Below, in pieces: positions 38,501 through 50,500 of a stretch of 64,000 bases of DNA. Source of the DNA: Rhizomucor pusillus. Taxonomy: Eukaryota > Mucoromycota > Mucoromycetes > Mucorales > Lichtheimiaceae. How positions within the stretch are numbered: position 1 is the stretch's first letter; each line of letters begins with the position of its first letter. The stretch covers positions 62,001-126,000 of the forward strand of contig FWWN02000695.1 in assembly GCA_900175165.2 (NCBI GenBank). The letters are read 5' to 3'. The notes below the pieces were generated by a model. It did not search any database. It was not told the origin of the DNA and was given only the letters and a program-made list of their open reading frames with translations. Position numbers and translations under genes: made by a program.

Positions 38501-41500
38501 ACCGCAGTTACTCGCGTCACTCAAGTCAAGCAGGTTGCGACCGAAGGCGGCGCGAGCGCTGTTGAGCAGCTCAAGGTGATTGAGCAAGAGTCCCAGCATG
38601 ATATCACCAAGCATTACCACGAGGCTACTGCTGTTCAAGTCACCGAGCAGCATGTCACTGCAGCTGTCGAGGAGACCAAGGTTTCTGAGGCTGTTGGTGA
38701 AAAGAAGGACGATACTGCCACCAAGTCTCACGACCATCACCACACCGGTCTCAAGGTCGCTGCTGGTGCCGCCGCAGTCGCAGCCGGTGCTGCAGCTATT
38801 TCCATCATTGCTGGCCATGACTCTGATAAGACTGACGACTCCAAGGCAACCGTGACTCACGTTGAAACTGGAGTTGCCAAGATACACGAGGACAAGGAAA
38901 AGCAGCAGCAACAGCACACTCAAGTCACTGCTGGCAAGTCCACAGAACAGAAGCAGGCTGCAGCTGTCATTGACACCGGCAAATCCTCGTCTGTCGTTGT
39001 CACTGAGGAAGGAAAGGTCACTGCTGTTGTTGATACTGGCAAATCCGAGGTTTCTGCTGAAACTGCTGAAAAGAAGGAGACCGACTCGAGCAAGACCACT
39101 GTCAAGCATGAGCAACAAGCTGCTATTGCTGTTGAGGTCGGCCAAGTCGCTACTGAGGTCATCTCTGAAAAGGAGCAAGCTGCAATTTCCGTCGGAAAGA
39201 CTACTACCAGCAAGCCTGCTCACGATATTACCAAGCAACCCGAGCATCACAAGGAGCAAGCTGAAGCAGCCGTTGCTGTCGTAGCTGGCAAGGTAGTAGA
39301 ATCCGACAAAGGCAAGACCGTTGACACCGCCAGTGTCGTTGAAAAGAAGGAGCAAGGCGCTGTCGTCGTCGAGGTTACCGAAAGGGAACAAGCTGCTGAG
39401 ACCACCAAGAAGGAGACCGAACACGGCGCTGCTGTGGCTATTGTGACTGGCAAGGTTACCGAAGTCGTTTCTGAAAAGGAGGAGAAGCAAACCGCTGTCT
39501 CCACCGACAAGGAACATGCCGTTCAAAGCACTACCAAGGAAACAGAGCACAAGCAACAGCAAGGTGCAGCCGAATCCGGCAAGGTTGTCTCCAAGGAACG
39601 AGAGGAGAAGAAGACTGCTGCTGGTGTTGTGGCAGTGGAAACCGGCAAGGTTGTCGAAAGGGAGAAGCACACCGCTACCTCCACTGAGAAGGAACACGCC
39701 GCTCAAGATATTGCCAAGGAAACAGAACACAGGCAACAGCAAGCCGAATCCGGCAAAATTCTCTCCAAGAAACAAGTGGAGAAGAAGGCTGCTGCTGGCA
39801 TTGTGGCAGTGGAAACCGGCAAGGTTGTCGAAAAGGAGCAGGAAGAAAAGAAGACGACTGCCGGTGTTGTGGAAACTGGCAAGACCCAGCAAGAGGTATC
39901 TGAGCATGAGAACACCCACGCAACTATTGACAAGCACAAGACTTCCGAGAAACATGATATCAAGAAAGGACACGAGCACGAAAAGAAGGAGTCTACCCAC
40001 ACAGCTCTCGAGGTCGCAGCTGGTGCTGCCATCATTGCTGGCGGCGCTGCTGCCGCAGCAGCCATCATTCACCACCATCATGAAAAGGAGAATGAAGAAA
40101 AGGCTGCCGAAAAGCAAGAGAAGCAACATCAAGACACTCAAGTCGGAAAAACCGAAACTGGCATCGTTGCTCAGCATAAGCAAGAATCTGCCAAGGTCGA
40201 GGAGGACAAGACTACTGTTGACAAGAAGACTACCGAGACCGTCACAGAATCTGGCAAGGCTTCTACCGTCGTTAAAGAAGAACAAGTCGTGTCTGCCACT
40301 GTGATCGCTTCTCAGAGCATTGTCGCTCAAAAGGTCAGCACCAACGTCCAAGATCTGCGTGTCACTATCCGTGAATGGTATGCTGCTCTTGTCGAACGCG
40401 TATCTGCCCAGTCTGGAAAGGCTGGTGTCAGCAAGGCCGAGATCGAAGCTATTATTCAAGGCGAAACTGAGGCTATTCACAAGCACATCGAAGTCTCTTC
40501 TGGCAAGATCCGTGAGAGCTTCACTTCTGAAACCGAAACTAAGGAACTCGAAGCTACTCTAACCTGGATCAAGAGCACAGTTTCCAAGAGCACTACTCAA
40601 GTCCAAGAAATCGCTGTACAAGTCGTCTCCGGCTCTACAAACAGCAACGGTGCTGCTCAGTTGCAAGCGATCGCTGCAAGCCATCAGCAAGAAATTGAAG
40701 AGGCATTTGTTCAATGCGAGCACAAGATCAAGAAGGTTACGGCCGAAAAGAAGACCTCTGCTCACATCGAAGAAAAGCACAAGGAGTCCGGTGCTGCTGT
40801 GCATGAAAAGGTAAAATACTATGAACATTTTGTCTTCATTCCCATTGATGCTAAAACTCTTCCTTAGGTTCAACATGGTAAGATCTCTGTGCCCGCAACT
40901 GTAAAGAAACCCGCCGGCCAAGTTGTCAGTATCAGTGCAGTCGAATATGTCAAAGTCACTGTCCGCAACTGGTATAGCAAGCTGGTTGAAGATGTTTCCG
41001 CTCGCGTTGCCAAGGGTGGTGAAACTGTCTCTGCCGACGTTGAAGTCATCATCGAAGAAGCCAACAAGCATATCACTGCAGAACTCGGCGGTGTATGCGA
41101 GAAGGCTGACCGCTCTGGATCCAAGCAGGTTGCTACACAGCTGGTGTCTACAACTGAGTGGGCTAAGGGCATTGTCCTGCAGACCTCCAACCAGATCAAG
41201 GCAATCAGCGTCCAAGCCATTGCTTCTGGTGAAGCCAACGCTGTCAGTATCAAGGAGCGTATGAACGGATACATCCAATCCACTCAGCAGCAAATCGACA
41301 CTGCCTATGGATCATGCGATTCTAGCCTCGTCATCCAAGTGGAAGAAGAGAAGACTGTTGCTCATGGATCCATCGAATTGGTTGAGCGCGACTCTCAAGC
41401 TATCAAGGCCGAGAAGGAACAGAAACAACTCAAGTCTCGTACTTCCACCGGTGCAGTTGTCTCGATCGGCGCTGTCGAGCACGTCCAAGTCACCATCCGC

Positions 41501-44500
41501 TCGTGGTTCCAAGGCTTAATCCGCGAAGTCTCTGCTCGCGCTGCCAAGGGTGGCCAGAACGCCTCTGAAGAAATCCAGGCTATCGTCATCAAGGCTAATG
41601 AATCCATTGCTGCGCAGTTGTCTCAAGTCACTGCTATCATCGAAGCTTCCGCGGTCGACAAGACAGCATCACAAAAAATTACAGAGACCATTCAGTGGGC
41701 AAAGGACCTTGCCGTTCAAAGTTCCACTCAAGTTCAAGCGATCGGTGTGCACGTCGCTGCCTCTGGTTCTACCAACGTTTCGGCTGCATATGACCAGATG
41801 AAGGCTGTCGTCGAATCCACGCAGACTCAAATCACCACTGCTGTCGAACGCTGCGATACCTCTTTGACAATCCAAGTTGAAGAGACGCAAGTGATCGTAA
41901 GTATATAATTTTTTTTTGTCATGCAAAATCTAACTCATTATATTGTAGAAGGTGGACGAGACTGCTGATAAGCCCAAGAAGCACGAACACACCGTTGCCC
42001 ACCACCACGGTGCCTCCACCACCGGCGCAGCAGTAGCCGTAGGCGCAGCAGTTGTCACAGTCGGTGTCGTTGAGCATGTGAAGACTACTATCCGTGCTTG
42101 GTACCGCAAGTTGATGGAAGACGTTGCAGAAAGAGCTGCTAAGGGCGGCGACAGCGCAGCTGCTGACATTGAAGTCATTGTCGAAAAGGCCAACAAGGCT
42201 ATCGAAGCTGATATTAAGCATGTCTGCGAGAGGGCTGGTCACAGCGACAAGAACGAGCAATCTGTCAAGGAACTTGTCTCTACTACAGAGTGGGCCAAGG
42301 GTCTGGTCTTGCAGGGTTCTGCTCACATCAAGCAAGTCGGTATCCAAGTCGCAGCTGCAGGTGGTGCCACTGCCATTACTGTCAAGGAACGCGTATCTGG
42401 TTACATTGAACAGACCGAGGCACAGATCAACACTGCTTTTGAAAAGTGCGATACGTCCGTTGCCATTCAAGTCGAAGGTGAAAAGTACGAATACATCACC
42501 GCCGTTGCTGCTGGAAGGAAGGTCACGCACAAGGCAACTGAAGTTGAAGAAAAGAAACACGTTGCTCACAAGGACCAGAAGAAGACTGATGTTGAAGAGC
42601 ACAAGAAGTCTGAAGAGCATAAGAAGACCAACGTTGATGATAAGAATGCTGAAGAGCATCACAAGGCTAAGTGCGAAGACAAGAAAGCCGAGGAGCACAA
42701 GGCCAAGGTCGATGAGAAGAAGGTCGAGGAACACAAGAAGACCAACGTTGATGATAAGAAGGCTGAAGAGCATCACAAGGCTAAGTGCGAAGACAAGACA
42801 GCCGAGGAGCACAAGAAGACCAAGTGTGAAAACAAGAAAGCCGAGGAGCACAAGGCCAAGGTCGATGAGAAGAAGGCCGAGGAACACAAGAAGACCAANN
42901 NNNNNNNNNNNNNNNNNNNNNNNNNNNNNNNNNNNNNNNNNNNNNNNNNNNNNNNNNNNNNNNNNNNNNNNNNNNNNNNNNNNNNNNNNNNNNNNNNNNN
43001 NNNNNNNNNNNNNNNNNNNNNNNNNNNNNNNNNNNNNNNNNNNNNNNNNNNNNNNNNNNNNNNNNNNNNNNNNNNNNNNNNNNNNNNNNNNNNNNNNNNN
43101 NNNNNNNNNNNNNNNNNNNNNNNNNNNNNNNNNNNNNNNNNNNNNNNNNNNNNNNNNNNNNNNNNNNNNNNNNNNNNNNNNNNNNNNNNNNNNNNNNNNN
43201 NNNNNNNNNNNNNNNNNNNNNNNNNNNNNNNNNNNNNNNNNNNNNNNNNNNNNNNNNNNNNNNNNNNNNNNNNNNNNNNNNNNNNNNNNNNNNNNNACAA
43301 GAAAGCCGAGGAGCACAAGGCCAAGGTCGATGAGAAGAAGGCCGAGGAACACAAGAAGACCAAGTGTGAAGTCAAGAAGGTCGAGGAGCACAAGGCCAAG
43401 GTCGATGAGAAGAAGGCCGAGGAACACAAGAAGACCAACGTTGATGATAAGAATGCTGAAGAGCATCACAAGGCTAAGTGCGAAGACAAGAAAGCCGAGG
43501 AGCACAAGGCCAAGGTCGATGAGAAGAAGGCCGAGGAACACAAGAAGACCAAGTGTGAAGACAAGAAGGTCGAAGAGCACAAATCCAAGTGCGAAGATAA
43601 GAAGGCCGCTGAACACAAAGCTAAGGTCGAAGAAGAAAAGCAGGTGGTTGAGCACAAGAAATCGAAGTCTGAAGAAGAGAAGAAGGAAGTTGCAAAGAAG
43701 GTCGCTGGTGCACTCGTGACAGTAACAGTTGTCGAACACGTCCGCTGGACCATCCGTGCCTGGTTCGAGAAATTGATGCAAGATGTTGCTGTCCGCGCAT
43801 CTAAGGGTGGTGCAAATGCTACACAAGACATCGAAGCTATTGTTGCCGAGGCCAACAAGACCATTTCTCTTCAATTTGCAGACATCACCTCCTCTTCCAA
43901 GACATCTGGAAACAAGGCTGCTGCTCAAAAGGTCTCTGAGACTCTCCAGTGGGCCAAGGGTCTGATCGTCCAGGGCTCTGCTCAAGTCAAGGCTATCGGT
44001 ATCCAAGCAAGCGCAGCTCACTACGATGCTGTTACAGCTCACAAGCACATGGAAGCATTGGTCGAGGCTACTCAGAAGCAGATTAGCACTGCTCTTGAAA
44101 CCTGCGATGAGTCGCTCGCTATCCAGGTTTCAGAGGTAAGCTTCTTTAGAAAATGGATTGGTATATAGGAATTGCATCACTTACTTTATTGTATAGGTCA
44201 AGCATCGCGATACCATTGAAAATAAGAAGAAGCAGCAACCAGTTTCGAAGCATCATACCTCGACCGCAGTCGTTGCTGGCGCTACTGCTGCAGCTGGCGC
44301 TATCGTCGCCGGTACTGCTGTTGTCTCCATCAGCGTCGTCGAACACGTCAAGGTTACTATCCGTTCCTGGTACCAGAAGCTGGTGGACGATGTTGCTACC
44401 TGCGCTTCTCGTGGTGGTTCGCAGCAAGACATTGAAATCATTGTTACCAAGGCCAAGGAGCAGATCACTGCTGAACTCTCTGGCGTCTGCGAACAAGTTG

Positions 44501-47500
44501 ATCGCACTGAGACTGGCACTTCCGGTTCTCAGATCAAGTCCACCACTCAATGGATCAAGGACATGGCTCTTCAAAGTTCAGAACAGGTCAAGGCCATTGG
44601 TGTACAAGTCATTGCATCTGGTGGTGCATCAGTCACAAGTGTCAAGGAACAGATATCTGGACTTGTCACTGCTACTGAGACGCAGATCACAACCGCACTG
44701 GGCCAATGCGACTCCAAGGTTACCGTCTCTGTAGACAAGGAGAAGAAAACTGCTGTGGTTACCGGTCACCATTCTGAAAAGAAGACTGCTTCCATCAAGG
44801 ATAAGGAGCATCATCAAGAAAAGAAGGTCGAACACCATGATGATAAGAAGGGCCGTGAGTGCCACAAGGAGAAGAAGCCTGAGCATCACGAAGAAAAGAA
44901 GGACCGTGAATGCCACAAGGAGAAGAAGGTCGAGCATCACGAAGAGAAGGAGACCGAGCACCACGAAGAGAAGAAGGCTGATTCTCACAAGGATAAGAAA
45001 TCCGAGGAACACCACGATGTTACCAAGCACACTGACGCAATTGTCGGCGGTGTTGCTGCCGGCGTTGCTGTCATTAGCACCGTCGATTACATCAAGGTCA
45101 CTGTACGCTCTTGGTATGAGAAGCTCATGAAAGAGGTTTCCGAACGTGCCGCCAAGGGTGGCGAGAATGCTTCGCAAGACATCGAAGTCATTGTTGCAAA
45201 GGCCAACGAGGAAATCAATGCCCACTTTGAAAAGATTGGCACCAAGGTTACTCAAACTGAGAAGACCACTGCTTCGACCAAGTTGTCCGAGACATTGACC
45301 TGGGCTAAGAGCATTACCACTCAAAGCGCCTCTCAGATCCAAGTTATCGGTATTCAAGCTGCCGCTTCGGGTATCGGTATCGCTGGAGCACGTCAACAGA
45401 TCAAGGCCGTTGTCGAATCTACTCAAGCACAGGTCAACGCTGCCGTCGAAACTTGTGACAAGTCCGTAACAATCGAGATCGAAGCCGAAGAAAAGGTAAC
45501 ATTCTCGAATGGCTTACTTAACAAAAAAGTGTTATAGACTGACTTGTTTTACCAGGAACGAATTGAGATTGTCGAAAAGAAACATGCTCACGAAAAGGTC
45601 GTTTCAGCCCCATCGACCGAAATTGTCACTGGCGCAGTTACCGTCAGCGTCATTGAGCACGTCAAGACTACTGTGCGCTATTGGTTCCGCAGATTGATGG
45701 ATGAAGTCGCTGTGCGCGCTGCTAAGGGCGGCGCAGATGCTTCTGCCGACATTGAAGTCATCATCGCCAAGGCTAACGAGCAGATTACCGCGGAGCTTAA
45801 CGGTGTATGCGACAAGGCTGGTCAGGATACTGAGAGCGAAAGCGTTAAGCAGCTCAAGTCTACGACCGAGTGGGCCAGAGGTTTGATCCTTCAAGGTTCA
45901 GCTCAAATCAAGCAAGTTGGCCTGCAAGTTGCAGCAACCAGCGGTGCAACCGTCGCCACTGTTCATGAGCGTATCTCCTCCAGCATTGGATCCATTGAGG
46001 ACCAAATCGACACTGAACTTGACAAGTGCGATAACAAGGTTACAATCCAAGTCGATAGCGCCAAGGCTGCCGCTGCCGCTGCTGTCGTGGCTGTCAAGGA
46101 GCACCGTCAAGCTGCTGTTGCTGAAAAGCACGAAGACGTTATCGGTTCTGTTGCCAAGGCTCACATTGAAGAAGGTGTCGTTGTCAGCGTAGGTGTTGTC
46201 GACCACGTCAAGTCTACCGTCAGCTCCTGGTTCCAACGACTTGTACGCGACATTACTGAATGCTCTGCCAAGGGCGGCAAGCAGGAAGAAATTGAAGCTA
46301 TTGTTGCCAAGGCCAATGCTACCATCACTGCACAGTTCTCCGAGATTACTGTCAAGACTGAACACTGCCAGGACAAGACCACTGCAAAGAAACTCACTGA
46401 GACTTTGGAGTGGGCAAAGGGTGTTGCCTCTCAGGGCGCCACTCAAATCCAAGCCATTGGTATCCAAGCATCAGCTGCTGGCGCATCTGCAGCAGCTGCC
46501 TATGAGCAACAAATCAAATCTCTCGTCGAGGTTACTGAACAGCAAATTAACACTGCTGTCGAACACACTGAGGCTGACCTAACCATTGAAGTTGTCAAGG
46601 ATAAGAAGGAGGTAATATACTTTCTATAATTCACCGTGTAGCGGCAAAAATGATACTCATCTCGAAATTATATAGGCCGAGCTTATTGAAAAGCAAAAGA
46701 AGGAGAGCAAGAAGGTTGTGTCCAAGCACACCGATGATAAGAAGCAGCCATCCTCTTCTGTCTTGCCCATTGCAGCTGGTGCGGTTGTCGTTGGCGGAGT
46801 AGTAGCTGTCAGCGCTGCTGAACATGTCAAGGCTACAGTCAGCTCTTGGTTGAAGCGCCTCACAAGCGAGGTTTCCGCACGCGCAGCCCAAGGCGGTGAA
46901 AATGCATCCAAGGAAATTGAAGAGGTCGTTGCCAAAGCGAACGAATCTATTGAAGCCGAGCTTACTACAGTCTGCGACAAGATCGCAAAGGTTTCTGACG
47001 AAAAGGCCAAGCAACTGGTTTCCACTGCAGAGTGGGCTAAGAAACTTGTCCTGGAAAGCTCAGCTCAGATCAAGCAAGTTGGTATCCAAGTCGCTGTTTC
47101 TGGTGGAGCAACTGCTGAAAAGATCACGGAACAATTGTCTTCTGTCGTCAAGTCCACCGAAACTCAAGTCAGCACTGCATTGGCTACCTGTGACGATTCG
47201 GTTACTGTCGAGGTCGACAAGTCTCAGGTTGAGAAACTCGCAGCCTCTGGTGTTGCTTTCACCGTCACTGCTGCTTCGCACATCAAGGCTATTGTCAGTG
47301 CTTGGTACAAGAAGCTGACAAGCGACGTTGCTGCACGCGCTGAAAAGGGCGGCGAAAATGCTTCCCAGGAGATTCAAGCTATTGTTGCTCAAGCAAAGGA
47401 ATCTATTGCAGCTCAATTGGCTCAGACTACGACCAACGTCACTGAAGTCTCCAAGGTCACCGAATCAGAGACTCAAGAATTCGTCAAGGTCACTGAATGG

Positions 47501-50500
47501 ACTAAGGGTCTCGTCTTGGAAAGCACCGAAAAGATCGAGACTATGGGTATCAAAGCTGCCAAGGAGGGCAATGTTGCTATCTTCCACGAAGAGGTCACTT
47601 CTCAAGTCGATGAAATCGAACAGAAGGTCAGCACTGCTCTCGACAAGTGCGATTCCAAGCTCGTTGTCAAGGGTACCGCTGCCGTTGCAGCTAGCACAGT
47701 TGCCGTTGGAATTGTCGGCGTATCTGTCGTAGACCACGTCAAGAAGGTCGTCCGGGCATGGTACTACCGTCTGATCGAAGATGTTTCTTCATGCGCTGCT
47801 CGCAAGGGCCAAAATGCCTCTGTTGAGATTGAGGAAATTGTAGCCAAGGCCAAGGAATCATTGTCCACCCAGATCATCGCTATCTCTGAAAAGACCAAGA
47901 CTGCAAAGGACAAAGAAACAGCTACGCAATTGATCGACACTCTTGAATGGGCAAAGGATGTCGCTCTTCAAGGCTCTACCCAGGTTCAAGCTGTCGGTAT
48001 CCAAGCAGTATCATCTGGAGCTTCCTCGGGTGGATTGGAAGAAATGAAGAACATTGTCGAATCAATTGACAAGCAAGTCGACGTTGCTTTCGCCAAATGC
48101 GACTCTTCTGTTCAAGTTGAAGTGCTTTCTTCTGAGACTGCTGTCATTGAAGAGGTAAGATTTTCATTCAACTGAACTAATGAACTGTGTTTGACAAAAA
48201 TATTTGTATTAGACTTTGACCACTGTCATTACCAAGAAGTCTATTGGCAAATCTACGGAAATTACCGAAATCGATGATTCTTTGGAAATTGTAAGTTCAT
48301 TACTATTTGAATATCTTACTGTATATCGTTCCTAACTGGTCACAAAAGATTGGCGAAGAATCAGCTGAAATTGAAAAGGTCGAAGAAAAGAAGGACATCG
48401 TTGAAACTATCAAGAAAGAAGAGTCTAAGAAGACTGCCGAATTGGAGACAACAGTCAAGAAGGTAAGCATCGCTAACTTTTGAGACCTTTGAAGAGCTCA
48501 AACTCAATTGTGGCATCATAGGATGTCAAAAAGATCGAAAAGGAACGGCCCAAGCCTGTTACCGAGTCCAAGGAGAAGCATGAAGAATCCAAAGAGCACA
48601 AGGGCATCTCAACCGAAAAGATCATTGAAGGTGGTCTGGCCTTTGGTGCCGTTGGTGCTATTGTAGCCGGTGCTGTCGCTGCCCACGAGGCTCACGAAGC
48701 TCATGAAGCCAAGAAATCCGAAAAGGATGATAAGCACGCTGCTGAGAAGATTACCACTGGTAAGTAAACTAACTGAGAAATTCTGACATTTGGTCATCTA
48801 ACTCGGTTGTTATAGGTGAAGCCATCACTGTTGGTGCTAGCAAGGAAACCCAGAAGGTGGAGAAGTCTCAGACCTCCGTTGCTGAAAAGGGTAAACCATT
48901 CGGAAATTGCTCTCCCCAGGGCCTAGTGACTAAATCGGCAATTCCAGAAACATCAACCCACGTAGCTAAGGATGAGGCAGCTAAAGCTGAAGTTGAAAAG
49001 CAGACCAAGGTTGAAGAGTCCAAGAAGACTGAAGAGCATTCCAAGACTCAAACATCCATTGGTGACAATGGTAAGAATGCATACAAGCTTTGAAAACTGG
49101 TAACAATTCTAAAACAATACGTACTAGAACAATCTATCAAAGTAACCAAGGATGAGGCAAAGAAAGTCGATGTCGAAAAGAAGGACCACAGCGCCGCAAC
49201 TGACGCCCAAAAGGTACGAGCTAGCCAGCCTTTCTTCTGACCGAAAACTAACAAAATCATTAGGTCTCAAAGACCACCAAGGAGGCAGTTGCCGAGACCG
49301 AAAGCAAGGAGTCCGCCAAGGTTGATACCTCAAAGACCACTGGCCACCATGAAAAGAAGGAAGGTATCACCAAGGAACAGATTATCGAAGGCAGTTTGGC
49401 TATCGGCGCTGTCGGTGCCGTCGTAGCTGGTGCCGTCGCCTCCCACAAGGAATCTGAGAAGAAATCGACCGGTAAGCATTGCTTGAATTCATATGCAGAA
49501 AGAAAACAACTTGATACTTAACCTTCTGCTATAGAAGAGCAAAAGGCAACTGGAAGTGCCGAAAAGACTACTGTTGCTCATGAGGCATCCAAGTCAGGTA
49601 AGCAAGTGCATGACAGAGGATGATATCCGATCCAATTAGTTTCTCACATCTTTCGCAACTTTTCTATTAGAAGCTCAAGTTGGCATTATTGTCGTGGATG
49701 AAAAGAAGCGCACCCAAATTGTGGAAACTACTCAACAAGCTGCAGTTGATATCCGCAATTGGTTCAACGTCTGGATCGAAAAGATCACTTCTATCTTGGA
49801 AGTCTCTGACTCGTCTGATGCCGAACATGAAATCAAGGAGTCTATTGCCGAAGCTGAGGTTGAGCTTGCTCAGAAGATCACCGAACTCAAGAAGGTTTCT
49901 GAATTCCCTGAGGCTCACCTCGATGTCTTCTACGACAACCTTCACGCAACCGTTTCCGAGCAGTTGACGGCAGTGCGCGCCAGCGTCGTTGAAACCCAAG
50001 TGCAAGACAAGTCTCAAAAGATTGCAGCGCTTTCTGTCATTGCATCCACTTTGGCAGACAAGGTTACCGCTCAAGTTACGACTGTAAAGGAAAAGACTAC
50101 CACCGCAGTTTCCAAGAGCGGCAAGGCTGTGCAGGATGTCGCTCAATCCGTCGAAGACAAGACTCACCGCCGCATCCAAGTCGTAAGCACTGAAAACGTC
50201 GTTGCTACCAAGACCAAGGTTGATGGCTGGTACTCTCGTCTGATTGAACGCATCGTCAGCTGCTACAAGCAAGGAGGAGAGGATGTATCCCAGAAGGTTT
50301 CGGCTATCATTGCTGAATCTGAAGAAGAACTCAAGGTTATTGTCTCGACGGCAAAGGAAACCACTTCTGCATCAACTACCAGCACCGTTGTTGCAGAGCG
50401 CGACTACGCTGCTACTCTCGACTGGATATACGCTACTGTTACTGCTCAGGTTACGACTATCAAGACCATCACCACCCAAAGCATTGGCCGCCAGGTCGAT

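Noticed and set aside
38381..44048. Long antisense open frames (about 700 codons each) opposite the Gellin-like gene
   Set aside because: They mirror the repetitive, codon-biased sense strand. Their translations are Leu/Ser/Val monotony with no domains, and they cross the N gap.
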